A stretch of DNA of 64,000 nt from Nocardioides sp. L-11A. GTDB taxonomy: Bacteria > Actinomycetota > Actinomycetes > Propionibacteriales > Nocardioidaceae. The position numbers and the translations under genes are program-made. The stretch is taken from assembly GCA_029961745.1 (NCBI GenBank), contig CP124680.1, forward strand, positions 5,518,001 through 5,582,000, given 5' to 3'. The notes under the pieces were generated by a model, which saw only the letters and a program-made list of their open reading frames with translations, searched no databases and was not told where the DNA came from. Below are positions 34,848 through 43,492 of the stretch, one piece after another; position 1 is the stretch's first letter; each line of letters opens with the position of its first letter.

Positions 34848-35849
34848 ATGATCAGGCCGTCCCGTCGTACCCGGATTCGCCCCACCCTGCTCGCCGTCCC
34901 GCTGACCCTCTCGATCGCGCTCGCCGGCTGTGCCGGTGCTCCCGAGCCGGAGCGCAAGGAGGCGACCGACGACGCCTTCCCCGTCCGGGTCTCCAGCTGC
35001 GGCTTCGACGCCACCGTCCCCGCGCCGCCGGAGCGCGCGGTGTCGATGAACCAGGGCGCGACCGAGGTGATGCTGGCGCTCGACCTCGCCGACCGCATGG
35101 CCGGCAGCGCATACCTCGACGACGCCATCCCCGAGAAGTGGCAGGACGCGTACGACGAGGTCGAGGTGCTCTCCGCGGAGTACCCCGACAACGAGACCCT
35201 GCTCGCCGCCGAGCCCGACTTCGTCTACGCCTCCTATCTCAGCGCCTTCGACGCGGACGCCGCCGGCCCGCGCGAGGAGCTGGCCGAGCTCGGCATCGCG
35301 TCCTACAACTCGCCGTTCGGCTGCGGCAAGGGCCACGACCGCGTGGAGATCGCCTTCGACTCCGTCTGGGACGAGATCGCGACCGTGGCCGCGGCGTTCG
35401 GCGTACCCGAGCGCGCGGCGGCGATCCAGGAGGAGCAGCAGGCCGCGCTCGACGACCTCGCCGACCGGCGACCGGGGGCGGACCGCACCGTGTTCTGGTA
35501 CGACTCCGGCGAGAAGACCGCGTTCGCCGGCGCCGGCCAGGGCGGTCCGCAGCTGATCCTCGACGCGGTCGGCGCGACCAATGTGTTCGCCGACCTGGAG
35601 GGCAGCTGGGCCGACGTGAGCTGGGAGCAGGTCGTCGCGGCCGACCCCGACGTGATCGTGGTCGCCGACGCGAGCTGGTCGACCTCCGACGACAAGATCG
35701 CGATGCTGGAGAAGGACCCGGCGCTCAGGGACCTGCGCGCCGTCAAGGCGAAGGCGTACGTCGTGCTGCCGTTCTCCGAGTCCACGCCCGGCGTCCGGCT
35801 GGCCGACGGCGCGGTGTCCGTCGGCGAGCAGCTGAGCACGCTGGGCTGA
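34848..35849 (+). CDS. btuF: Cobalamin-type ABC transporter substrate-binding lipoprotein
   Basis: 333 residues. Lipobox LAGC near residue 27 makes it a surface lipoprotein; the rest is the class III binding fold used by BtuF/FhuD (PERAVSMNQGATEVMLALDL, AAEPDFVYASY, DPDVIVVAD). ATG at 34848 with GAAAGAG upstream; GTG at 34839 is an alternative. The riboswitch upstream points to cobalamin or a corrinoid rather than a siderophore. Operon: overlaps the permease gene by one base. Confidence 0.92.
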   Translation: MIRPSRRTRIRPTLLAVPLTLSIALAGCAGAPEPERKEATDDAFPVRVSSCGFDATVPAPPERAVSMNQGATEVMLALDLADRMAGSAYLDDAIPEKWQDAYDEVEVLSAEYPDNETLLAAEPDFVYASYLSAFDADAAGPREELAELGIASYNSPFGCGKGHDRVEIAFDSVWDEIATVAAAFGVPERAAAIQEEQQAALDDLADRRPGADRTVFWYDSGEKTAFAGAGQGGPQLILDAVGATNVFADLEGSWADVSWEQVVAADPDVIVVADASWSTSDDKIAMLEKDPALRDLRAVKAKAYVVLPFSESTPGVRLADGAVSVGEQLSTLG

Positions 35850-36919
35850 TGCTGCAGCCCAGCCGGTCGACCCGGCCGGCGCGGAGCCGGCCGGGCACCG
35901 GGCTCCTGGTCGGCGCGGCGCTGGTCGTCGCCCTGGCCGTGAGCCTCGTCGTCGCGGTGGGGATCGGGTCCGTTCACGTCCCCGCGGGCGACGTGCTCGA
36001 CGTGGTGCTGCGTCGGCTCGGAGTCCCTGTCGACAGCGTCAGCGTCATCGACGACAAGATCGTGTGGCAGCTGCGGATGCCCCGGATCCTCGGCGCCGCG
36101 GCCACCGGCGCGGGACTGGCGCTGGCCGGCGCGGTGCTGCAGTCGCTGACCCGCAACGACCTCGCCGACCCCTATCTGCTGGGCATCTCCGGCGGCGCGA
36201 CCGTCGGCGCGGTGAGCGTGATCGTGCTCGGCGTGAGCGTGGGCGGGCTGGTCGGCGGCGCCGCCCTCGGGACGGCAGCCTTCGTCGGCGCCCTGGTCGC
36301 GCTGGCGCTCGTCCTGACCCTGGCCACCGGCCGCACCGGGGACCTGCCGCCGGCCCGCACCGTGCTGGCAGGCGTGGCGATCGGGCAGATCTGCGCGGCG
36401 TACACCTCCTTCGCGGTGATGATGAGCGGCGACCACGATGCCGCGCGCCGGGTGCTCGCCTGGACGATGGGCTCCCTCGCCGGCGTGCGCTGGCACAGCG
36501 CGACGGTGCTGCTCGTCGTCGCGCTCGTCGCCCTGGTCGGGATCGTCGCGTGCGCGGCGGACCTGGACGCGTTCGCCTTCGGCGACGCGTCGGCCGCCTC
36601 GCTCGGCGTCTCGATCCGGCGTACCCGCTGGCTCCTGCTCGTCGGTACGGCGCTGCTGACCGCGTGCCTGGTCGCCTACACCGGGGCGATCGGCTTCGTC
36701 GGGCTCGTGGTGCCGCATGTCGTCCGGCTGATCTGCGGACCGTTGCACCGGCGGCTGCTGCCCCTGAGCGCGCTGGCCGGCGCGGTGCTGATGATCTGGG
36801 CCGACACCGCGGCCCGATCGCTGGTCGAGGGGCAGGAGATCCCCATCGGCGTGGTGACCGCCGTCCTCGGTGCTCCGCTGTTCGCCTACCTGCTGCGGCG
36901 CGAGTCGAGGGCGCGATGA
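35849..36919 (+). CDS. btuC: Cobalamin/Fe-type ABC permease
   Basis: 356 residues, about ten membrane helices, FecCD family (BtuC/FhuB type): RMPRILGAAATGAGLALAGAVLQSLTRN split as expected, DPYLLGISGGATVGA, and VGLVVPHVVRL with the GPLHRRLLPLSALAGA coupling loop. ATG at 35849 overlaps the binding protein stop (TGATG); its own stop overlaps the ATPase (ATGA). Works with 34848 and 36916. Confidence 0.94.
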   Translation: MLQPSRSTRPARSRPGTGLLVGAALVVALAVSLVVAVGIGSVHVPAGDVLDVVLRRLGVPVDSVSVIDDKIVWQLRMPRILGAAATGAGLALAGAVLQSLTRNDLADPYLLGISGGATVGAVSVIVLGVSVGGLVGGAALGTAAFVGALVALALVLTLATGRTGDLPPARTVLAGVAIGQICAAYTSFAVMMSGDHDAARRVLAWTMGSLAGVRWHSATVLLVVALVALVGIVACAADLDAFAFGDASAASLGVSIRRTRWLLLVGTALLTACLVAYTGAIGFVGLVVPHVVRLICGPLHRRLLPLSALAGAVLMIWADTAARSLVEGQEIPIGVVTAVLGAPLFAYLLRRESRAR

Positions 36920-37692
36920 GGCTCGCGGCCGAGGGGCTCTCGTGGGGTGTCCGGGCCCGCACGATCCTGCACGACGTGTCGGTCTCGTGCGCGCCGGGCA
37001 CCGTCACCGGCCTGCTCGGGCCCAATGGGTCGGGGAAGACGACCCTGCTGCACGCGATGGCCGGGCTGCGGCGTCCCACCGCGGGCACCGTGCTCCTCGG
37101 CGACGACGACGTGCACCGCCTCCCGGCCCGGGCCCGCGCCCAGCGGATCGCGGTCCTGGAGCAGCATTCCGCGACCGGGTTGCCGCTGACCGCGCGACAG
37201 GTCGTCGAGCTGGGCCGGATCCCGCACCGCGGGCGCTGGCCGGCGGCGCGCGAGGAGGGCGCGGTCGAGGTGGCCGAGGCGATGCGGCAGTGCGGGGTGA
37301 CCCATCTCGCCGACCGTGACTGGCAGACCCTGTCCGGCGGCGAGCGGCAGCGGGTCCAGCTCGCCCGCGCCCTCACCCAGCAGCCGGCGGTCCTCATGCT
37401 CGACGAGCCGACCAACCATCTCGACCTGTCCCACCAGATCGACCTGCTGGCCACGGTCCGGGCCCTCGGCCGGACCACGCTCGCGGCCCTGCACGACCTC
37501 GACCTGGCCGCTGCCTTCTGCGACCGGCTCGTCGTCCTCCAGGCCGGCCGGGTGGTCGCCGCCGGCCCCCCGGAGGAGGTGCTCACCGCGGAGCTGGTCG
37601 ACCGGGTCTACGGCGTCGAGGCCACGGTCGGGCGTCACGACCACTCCGGGCGGCTGCACGTCGTGTGGCACGACGCGAGGGCGGCCCGGTGA
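36916..37692 (+). CDS. btuD: Cobalamin/Fe-type ABC ATPase
   Basis: 258 residues: Walker A GPNGSGKT, signature LSGGERQRV, Walker B LMLDEPTNHLD, switch His in LHDLDLA. ATG at 36916 overlaps the permease stop. Powers corrinoid uptake with the two upstream subunits. The stop overlaps the start of the CbiX/ferredoxin-like gene (GTGA), tying that protein to the system. Confidence 0.94.
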   Translation: MRLAAEGLSWGVRARTILHDVSVSCAPGTVTGLLGPNGSGKTTLLHAMAGLRRPTAGTVLLGDDDVHRLPARARAQRIAVLEQHSATGLPLTARQVVELGRIPHRGRWPAAREEGAVEVAEAMRQCGVTHLADRDWQTLSGGERQRVQLARALTQQPAVLMLDEPTNHLDLSHQIDLLATVRALGRTTLAALHDLDLAAAFCDRLVVLQAGRVVAAGPPEEVLTAELVDRVYGVEATVGRHDHSGRLHVVWHDARAAR

Positions 37693-38321
37693 GCCGGGCG
37701 GTCGTCCTCGTCCCCCTGGGCGTCGACGCCGCGCGTCACGCCGAGGAGCTGCGCGACGTGGCCGCCGCGACCGGCTCGTCGCTCGCCTTCCTCCAGGCCG
37801 GTACGCCGAGCCTGGCCGACGAGCTCGACCGGCTGGCCGCCGCGGGAGCGCGCCGGATCGAGCTGGTGGGCCTCGGGCTCGGTGCGCCGACGGCACGCTC
37901 CTGGCTGCGCCGGGTCGCCGGGGACTGGCGTCGGGCGAACGACGACGTCGAGCTCGTCCTCACCGGCCGCGCGGTCACCGGCGGCGAGGCGCCGCTCACC
38001 TCGCCGGCCTGGGAGGACGTGCCCGGCCACGCCCGGCAGGTCCTGGTCTGCCGGGGGCCCCGGTGCTCGGCCCGCGGCTCCGCGGCCACCGCGACCGCGC
38101 TCGACGCCGAGCTGCGCCGGCGCGGCCTGGGCGACGACGACGTGCTCGTCACCCAGACCGGCTGCCTGTTCCCCTGCAACCAGGCGCCGGTGCTGGTCGT
38201 CCACCCCGACGACGTCTGGTACGGCGGCGTCCGGCCCGGCGTCGTACCGGACCTCGTCGACGAGCACCTCGTGGGCGGTCGGCCGCTCACCGAACGGAGG
38301 CTGCCACGGGCGGGGGCCTGA
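37689..38321 (+). CDS. Degenerate CbiX-like domain fused to a thioredoxin-like [2Fe-2S] ferredoxin
   Basis: 210 residues. The N-terminal about 95 residues follow the CbiX/SirB chelatase pattern (VVLVPLG, HAEELRDVAAA, LQAGTPSLADELDRLAAAGARRIELVGLGL) but the metal-site GHGSR is PLGVD and the second His is also absent. The C-terminal part is a thioredoxin-fold [2Fe-2S] domain with CRGPRC and TGCLFPC. GTG at 37689 overlaps the ATPase stop. Catalysis as a chelatase is doubtful; corrinoid reduction, cobalt binding or electron transfer are possible roles in B12 handling. Confidence 0.72.
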   Translation: MSRAVVLVPLGVDAARHAEELRDVAAATGSSLAFLQAGTPSLADELDRLAAAGARRIELVGLGLGAPTARSWLRRVAGDWRRANDDVELVLTGRAVTGGEAPLTSPAWEDVPGHARQVLVCRGPRCSARGSAATATALDAELRRRGLGDDDVLVTQTGCLFPCNQAPVLVVHPDDVWYGGVRPGVVPDLVDEHLVGGRPLTERRLPRAGA

Positions 38322-38345
38322 CCGGACGGCCCCGGACGCTCGGGC

Positions 38346-38975
38346 TCAGCGCACGCCCGGCTCCTGCTCGGCGCGCTGCAGCAGCCGCACGACCTCGCGC
38401 GGCTCGTCGACCCAGAACCCGACCCGGTCGACGACCCGCTCGCCGTCGTGGGTGGCGAGCGCGGTCGGCCCGGCGAGGGTCAGCTCGACATTGGTGCGGT
38501 TGCCCGGCCCGACGAGCAGGAGTCCGTCCTCCTCGTGGACCGAGCGGATCATGCCCTCGAACTCGTGCTCGACGCCGCGGATCCGCGTGATCGCCGCCCG
38601 CGGCACGTCGACCCGGAACCGTGGGCCGTTGCGGATCGTGATCCGGTCGGGGAGCAGCAGGTGGCGACGGACGTAGAACGAGCCGGCCATGCCCAGCATC
38701 CACAGCGCTCCCCAGAGCCCGACCACCAGCAGCGGGATCCGGATCACGTGCGCCCAGGGGGCGTCGACGGTGCGCAGCACCAGCTCCAGCGCGACCACCT
38801 CGACGAGGGAGCCGAAGATCCACAGCCACATGACCGGCGCGGTCAGTCGGCCGTAGCCGATCTGCACCGCCCCCGCGGGCGCGTCGGGGCGCCGGGCGAT
38901 CCAGCGCCCGAGGCTGCGCCAGATCGCCAGCTCGACCAGGACGAGGTCCGTGAGGAGACGCCAGCTGCGGTTCAT
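38346..38975 (-). CDS. Membrane protein of unknown function
   Basis: 209 residues with two predicted membrane helices (about 46-68 and 76-98) after a basic N-terminal segment, then a soluble beta-rich part (DRITIRNGPRFRVDVPRAAITRI, GNRTNVELTL, VDEPREVVRLLQ) reminiscent of PH-like membrane-anchored domains. The ATG at 38975 overlaps the MarR stop (ATGA), so it is translated with the regulator and may be its target. Not assigned to a family with confidence. Confidence 0.7.
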   Translation of the reverse strand: MNRSWRLLTDLVLVELAIWRSLGRWIARRPDAPAGAVQIGYGRLTAPVMWLWIFGSLVEVVALELVLRTVDAPWAHVIRIPLLVVGLWGALWMLGMAGSFYVRRHLLLPDRITIRNGPRFRVDVPRAAITRIRGVEHEFEGMIRSVHEEDGLLLVGPGNRTNVELTLAGPTALATHDGERVVDRVGFWVDEPREVVRLLQRAEQEPGVR

Positions 38976-39421
38976 GACTCGATCTCCTCCATCAGGGCGG
39001 TGAAGCGGGCGATCGTGACGTCGAGGACGGCGGCGAAGTCAGCCAGGCGCGCGGCGGGCAGGTCGTCGAAGAGCTGCCGGGCCAGGTCGTCGTAGCTGTC
39101 CTGGTTCTCCTTGATGACGGCGTGCCCGGCGGCCGTCGGGGTCACCAGGGTCGCCCGCCGGTCGGTCGGGTGCGGCTCGCGGGTGACGTGCCCGGAGGCG
39201 ACCAGGCCGTCGACGAGGCCGGTGACGTTGCGCGGGGTGACGTCCATCGCCGCCGCGAGCCGCTGCTGCGTCGTCGGACCGCCGAGCCCGAGCTGCCACA
39301 GGAGGTGGATCCGCGGCGCGGTGAGCCCGGACTCCTTCTCGTAGCGGCCCAGGTCGCTCGAGATCAGCAGCGAGAGCTGCATCAGCCGGTCGATCGCCCC
39401 GCGGGGGGTGGCCTTCTCCAT
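38972..39421 (-). CDS. MarR family regulator
   Basis: 149 residues: winged helix with APRIHLLWQLGLGGPTTQQRLAAAMDVTPRNVTGLVDGL and the wing ReP..DRRATLV, ATG at 39421. It is first of a two-gene unit with the membrane protein. An inverted repeat in its promoter (39425-39455) suggests autoregulation. Confidence 0.92.
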   Translation of the reverse strand: MEKATPRGAIDRLMQLSLLISSDLGRYEKESGLTAPRIHLLWQLGLGGPTTQQRLAAAMDVTPRNVTGLVDGLVASGHVTREPHPTDRRATLVTPTAAGHAVIKENQDSYDDLARQLFDDLPAARLADFAAVLDVTIARFTALMEEIES

Positions 39422-39424
39422 ATC

Positions 39425-39455
39425 GTGAAGTTACTACATCATTACGTCACTTCAC
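39425..39455. promoter_or_regulatory. Inverted repeat in MarR promoter
   Basis: GTGAAGT (39425-39431) and ACTTCAC (39449-39455) are perfect 7-base arms 17 bases apart, starting 4 bases before the MarR start. The AT-rich middle (TACTACATCATTA) stands out from the GC-rich surroundings. Candidate MarR operator. Confidence 0.5.
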
Positions 39456-39493
39456 AAACTGCGCGAGCAGGCGACCTGCTCGGCCCGATCGCG

Positions 39494-40915
39494 TCACTGC
39501 CGCAGCGCCGCCACCCGGACCCGGCCGCCGCGCCCGGGGATCATCGTCACGTTGCGGTGGATCGGCCGCTCCGGTGCCGCGGCGTCGACGACCAGGTCGG
39601 CCCGCCGGGCGATCTCGGCGACGACGATGCGCAGCTCCTCCATCGCCAGCGCGGCACCCAGGCAGCGGCGGGTGCCGCCACCGAACGGCAGCCACTCGTG
39701 GGCACCCGGCCGTCGGCCCAGGAAGCGCTCGGGCGCGAACCGGAACGGGTCCGGGTAGAGGTCCGCGCGGTGGTGGAGCAGCAGGATGCCGACCAGCAGC
39801 CGGCTGTCGGGAGGGACGACGACGTCGCCGAGGCGCCACGGCACCCGCACCCGGCGCCCGATGAGCGGGACGACCGGACGCACCCGCATCGACTCGGTGA
39901 TGACGGCCTCGAGGTAGCCCTCCGGGTCCGCGCCGGAGCGCACCACGTCGCGCAGCCGGTCGTACGTCGCGGGCGTGCGCAGCAGCCGCTCGAAGGTCCA
40001 GGCGATGGTGTTGGCGGTCGTCTCGTGCCCGGCGAGCACCAGGGTGAGCAGCTCGTTGCGCAGCTCCCGATCGGTCAGCGGCGCACCGTCCTCGTCACGG
40101 ACGTCGAGCAGCAGGCCGAGGATGTCGTGCCGGGTGCCGGGCTCGTGCTCCGCACGACGCGCCGCGATGACGTCGTACATCGCGCGGTCGAGGCGGCGCA
40201 CCACCCACTTCTGCGGACCGACCGACTCCTCGCGGTCGAGGTTGAGCAGCTCGGCGAACTGGGCGAGCGGTCCCACGGACAGGCGCAGGGTCTGCCGGAC
40301 GACGTGACGCAGCCGGGCCTCGGCCGGCGCGGCCGCGTGGTCGATGCCGAAGACGCCGCTCATGATCACGTCGAGGGTGATCGCCTGGGTCGTCGCCGCG
40401 AGGGGGAATGCGGTGCCGGGCTCCCATCGGTCGAGATGGCGGCCGGTCGCGGCGACGATCTCGTCGCGGTAGCGGGTGATCGCCTCGCCGTGGAAGGAGG
40501 GCATCATCAGCTTGCGCCGGCGCCGGTGCTGCTGGCCGACGGCGGTGAGCACCGAGAGCCCGACGATCGGGCGGACCGGGGACTCCCCCGCCAGCGACGG
40601 CGCGACGTCCGGGTCGGCCGCGAACAGCGAGCGCACGTGCTCGGGGTGCCGGGTCACCACGACCGGCTGTCGGTCGAGCAGGCTGACGAAGGAGAACGAC
40701 TCGCCCCGCTCGGCGCCGGCGAAGAACTCGCCGCCCAGGTCGGCGGTGATCCGCAGGCTCTGCCGCAGTCGGTTGGGGTGGCCGACCGGAGGCGCGGCCG
40801 CACCCGTCGCCCCGGCGGGGAGCGGGCCCGCCGGCGACGGGTCGGGGACGAGCGGGTCGAGCCCACCGCCGACGGCCGGCCGCGCGTACCAGGGATCCGG
40901 GCGGCCGCGGCGCAT
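39494..40915 (-). CDS. Cytochrome P450
   Basis: 473 residues, soluble bacterial P450. I-helix AGHETT, ExxR in ESMRVRP, heme-binding FGGGTRRCLGA with the Cys ligand. The layout (long N-terminus, HRRRRKLMMPSFHG) is close to CYP102/CYP110-like carriers of fatty acid or alkane hydroxylation; exact family not assigned. ATG at 40915 overlaps the GNAT stop by one base. Last gene of the manganese-riboswitch-led operon. Needs a ferredoxin and reductase from elsewhere (31055-32038 has a reductase). Confidence 0.94.
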   Translation of the reverse strand: MRRGRPDPWYARPAVGGGLDPLVPDPSPAGPLPAGATGAAAPPVGHPNRLRQSLRITADLGGEFFAGAERGESFSFVSLLDRQPVVVTRHPEHVRSLFAADPDVAPSLAGESPVRPIVGLSVLTAVGQQHRRRRKLMMPSFHGEAITRYRDEIVAATGRHLDRWEPGTAFPLAATTQAITLDVIMSGVFGIDHAAAPAEARLRHVVRQTLRLSVGPLAQFAELLNLDREESVGPQKWVVRRLDRAMYDVIAARRAEHEPGTRHDILGLLLDVRDEDGAPLTDRELRNELLTLVLAGHETTANTIAWTFERLLRTPATYDRLRDVVRSGADPEGYLEAVITESMRVRPVVPLIGRRVRVPWRLGDVVVPPDSRLLVGILLLHHRADLYPDPFRFAPERFLGRRPGAHEWLPFGGGTRRCLGAALAMEELRIVVAEIARRADLVVDAAAPERPIHRNVTMIPGRGGRVRVAALRQ

Positions 40916-41406
40916 CAGGCGTCCCGGTCCGCGCGCAGGATGCTGTAGGAATAGCAGTCGTGGAAGGCGCCGTCGCGCCACTGCGCACCCCGCACCGTGC
41001 CCTCGCGGGTGAAGCCGGCCTTCTCCAGCGCCCGCTGCTCGGCGAGGTTCTCGACGTCGGTCGTGGCCTCCACCCGGTTGACGGTCGTGTGCCGGAAGAA
41101 CAGCTCCACCAGCGCCCGCTGGGCCGCCGTGCCCGCGCCGCGCCCGCGCGCCTCGGGGCGCAGCCAGATGCCGATCATCGGGTTGCGCGACTCCGGCATC
41201 GGGCCCCACTGCTGCCAGATCCAGCTGACGCTGCCGAGCAGCAGGCCGTCGGCGGCGTCGCACACCGCCATCCCGCCGAACTCGCGCAGCACGGGCGAGT
41301 ACGGCTCGGTGCGGGGCGGGCGCGGACCGAAGTCGTCGTACGGCGCGTCGCCGCCGGCCAGCAGCGGCAGGTCCTCGGCCACGACGGGGCGCAGCACGAT
41401 CTCCAT
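40915..41406 (-). CDS. GNAT family N-acetyltransferase
   Basis: 163 residues of the RimJ/RimL-like GNAT group: acetyl-CoA site RPEARGRGAGTAAQRAL, NRVEATTDVENLAEQRALEKAGF. ATG at 41406 has AAGGGG 10 bases upstream; the ATG at 41415 overlaps the MFS stop by 4 bases. Acts on an unknown amine, possibly a ribosomal N-terminus or a drug. In an operon with MFS and P450. Confidence 0.87.
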   Translation of the reverse strand: MEIVLRPVVAEDLPLLAGGDAPYDDFGPRPPRTEPYSPVLREFGGMAVCDAADGLLLGSVSWIWQQWGPMPESRNPMIGIWLRPEARGRGAGTAAQRALVELFFRHTTVNRVEATTDVENLAEQRALEKAGFTREGTVRGAQWRDGAFHDCYSYSILRADRDA

Positions 41407-41411
41407 GTCCC

Positions 41412-42662
41412 TCATCCCCTTCGGGTGGTCCTCCACAGCAGCACGGCCGCGGCCAGCTGCAGCGCACCGATCACGACCGCGAGGAGCCTGACGTGCCCGT
41501 CGACCAGCGCACCGGCGAGGACCCCGCCGGCCAGCGCGCCGATGCCCTGCACGGCCGCGAAGACACCGTACGCCGTGGCCCGGCGTCCGGCGGGGACGAG
41601 ATCGGCGACGTACGCCTTGACCGTGGAGTCCTGGACGCCGACAGCAGCGCCCCAGACGACCACGCCGGCCAGGACCGGGCCCAGCCGATCGGTGAACACG
41701 CACAACGGCACCGTCGCGACGAGGACCGGGACGACGAGCAGTACCCGACCGCCCCAGCGGTCGAACAGCCCCCCGGTCGCCAGCGCGGCCACCGCCTCGA
41801 CCGCCATCGCCAGGGCGTAGACGAGCGGGACGGCGGCCGCGGCGACCAGGCCGGCCTCGACGAAGCGGTAGGACATCACGCCGAAGGTCATCAGGCCCGC
41901 GGTGGTGAGCGCGGCGGCCAGCGAGAACAGGTGGAACGCGCGCGGGAGGTCCGCGCCGACCGCGGCGGCGCGGACCTCGGCCCACGCGCTGCGGACCGGC
42001 CGGTCGCCGGGCTCGTCCTGCTCGGGCTCGGCCCGGGTGGCGATCGGGGCGCGGCGGCGCAGCTGGGCGAGCAGCAGCATCGCCAGGGCGCCGGGGATCG
42101 CGAGCACGGCGAAGCCCGGCCAGAGCAGGCCGGTGAGGGCCGCGATGCCGGCGAGCAGCAGCGGTCCGGAGAAGGCCCCGACCTGGTCGAGCGCCTTGTG
42201 GACCGCGAACCCCTTGCCCCGGCCGGTCGAGGTCGCCATCCCGGCCAGCAGCGCGGACTTCGCCGGGCTGCGCACCGCCTTGCCGGTGCGCTCCAGCACG
42301 ATCAGCGTCGCCGCGACCGCCAGCCCGGCGCTGCCGAGGAAGGGGGTCACGGCCAGCAGCGGCACGCACACCGCCGTCATGGCGTACCCGACGACAGTGA
42401 GCCGCCAGTGTCGTCGGCCGCGGTCCGCCCACGGCCCGGTGACCAGGCGCAGCACCAGGGCCACGGCCTCGCCGGCGCCGGTCACGATGCCGACGGTCAG
42501 CGCCGACGCCCCGAGACTCCCGAGGAAGGGGCCGGCCATCGCCCGCATGCCCTCGTAGACCATGTCCGCGGCCAGGCTGACCAGCCCGAACGCGAAGACC
42601 GTGCGCCACGGCGTCCACGCCGGGCGGGGTACGCCGGCCCGCGCCGACGACGGTGAGGTCAC
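41412..42662 (-). CDS. MFS transporter
   Basis: 416 residues, about 12 membrane helices with a hydrophilic loop in the middle. SLAADMVYEGMRAMAGPFLGSLG and LVTGPWADR resemble the YfcJ/permease branch of drug-type MFS. GTG at 42662 lies 2 bases after the exporter stop, with GGATCTGAGG upstream. Substrate unknown; probably an exporter. Confidence 0.88.
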   Translation of the reverse strand: MTSPSSARAGVPRPAWTPWRTVFAFGLVSLAADMVYEGMRAMAGPFLGSLGASALTVGIVTGAGEAVALVLRLVTGPWADRGRRHWRLTVVGYAMTAVCVPLLAVTPFLGSAGLAVAATLIVLERTGKAVRSPAKSALLAGMATSTGRGKGFAVHKALDQVGAFSGPLLLAGIAALTGLLWPGFAVLAIPGALAMLLLAQLRRRAPIATRAEPEQDEPGDRPVRSAWAEVRAAAVGADLPRAFHLFSLAAALTTAGLMTFGVMSYRFVEAGLVAAAAVPLVYALAMAVEAVAALATGGLFDRWGGRVLLVVPVLVATVPLCVFTDRLGPVLAGVVVWGAAVGVQDSTVKAYVADLVPAGRRATAYGVFAAVQGIGALAGGVLAGALVDGHVRLLAVVIGALQLAAAVLLWRTTRRG

Positions 42663-42664
42663 CC

Positions 42665-43243
42665 TCAGATCCAACCAGCCCCACTGACGATGAGCAGCAG
42701 GCCGAACAGCGCGAAGAGCGCGGCGGCGCCGTACTTGATGACACGCTCGGGCAGCTTCCGCCCGAGCACCGCGCCGACGCCGATCGCGAGGGCGTCGGCG
42801 GCGACCATGCCGACGGTGGAGCCGAGCCAGGTGCCGAACCAGCCCTCCTGGGTGGCCAGGGTGATGGTGGCGAGCATCGTCTTGTCGCCCAGCTCGGCGA
42901 GGAAGAAGAAGACGCCGACGACCAGGATCGCGCGGCCGGTCGCGTTGGCCGCCTTGCGCTCGTCGGCCTCGGTCAGCTCGTCGCCGCGCAGCGTCCACAG
43001 CGCGAAGCCGAGGAACGCGATGCCCGCGCACACCTCGATCGTGCCCTGGTAGTCACCGAAGGCATCGCCGATGGCGTACCCGATCCCGACCGACGCGAGG
43101 TGCACGATCGCGGTCGCGGCGGTCAGGCCGATGAGTACGTCGCGGGCGCGGTAGCGGGTGGCGAAGGTCATCGCCATCAGCTGGCTCTTGTCGCCGAGCT
43201 CGGCCACGAAGATGACCGCGGTGCTCAACAAGAAGGCGTACAT
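42665..43243 (-). CDS. GDT1/TMEM165-type manganese exporter (UPF0016)
   Basis: 192 residues with two copies of the family signature: VAELGDKSQ and LAELGDKTM, separated by about 100 residues, in a 6-helix membrane protein. The family exports Mn2+ (MntX, MneA). ATG at 43243 with GAGAGGAACC upstream, but that ribosome site lies within a strong hairpin. A yybP-ykoY manganese riboswitch precedes it, agreeing with the role in relieving manganese excess. First of a four-gene operon to 39494. Confidence 0.95.
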   Translation of the reverse strand: MYAFLLSTAVIFVAELGDKSQLMAMTFATRYRARDVLIGLTAATAIVHLASVGIGYAIGDAFGDYQGTIEVCAGIAFLGFALWTLRGDELTEADERKAANATGRAILVVGVFFFLAELGDKTMLATITLATQEGWFGTWLGSTVGMVAADALAIGVGAVLGRKLPERVIKYGAAALFALFGLLLIVSGAGWI

Positions 43244-43245
43244 CT

Positions 43246-43439
43246 GGTTCCTCTCCGGCGCCCGGCCGGAGGAACCCGTCGCGATCGACGTGCCTTCGAC
43301 CAGGCACGTCCATTCGTCAACGGGTCGCGCAACTGGTCGAAAGTCTCGTCCGCCACCGCTGCCGGTGGCCCGCTGCGCCGGGCCCGCGGACTGCACGGGC
43401 CAGTGTGTCGACACAACTGTTGAGGACTACTCCCCTTCG
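43246..43439 (-). promoter_or_regulatory. yybP-ykoY manganese riboswitch with ribosome-site hairpin
   Basis: Aptamer on the minus strand from 43439 to 43338: CGAAGGGGAGTAG at the 5' side and GACGAGACTTTCG at the 3' side, which pair at the base and carry the conserved GGGGAGUAG and GAGAC loops. After it, a stem GACGTGCC/GGCACGTC (43287-43310) and a 12-base-pair hairpin (43246-43276, GGTTCCTCCGGC with GCCGGAGAGGAACC) that holds the Shine-Dalgarno. Manganese binding should open the latter and let translation start. Confidence 0.85.
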
Positions 43440-43492
43440 TTGCCCGCCATCCTACGACGCCCCCCGCCCGCGCGCCCCATCGGGAGGCGTCC

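Noticed and set aside
35138..35848. Long frame joined to the cobalamin permease
   Set aside because: It is the shifted shadow of the binding protein gene; the permease starts at 35849.
43244..43414. N-terminal extension of the manganese exporter
   Set aside because: The frame covers the riboswitch; the family starts at MYAFLL and a ribosome site precedes that ATG.
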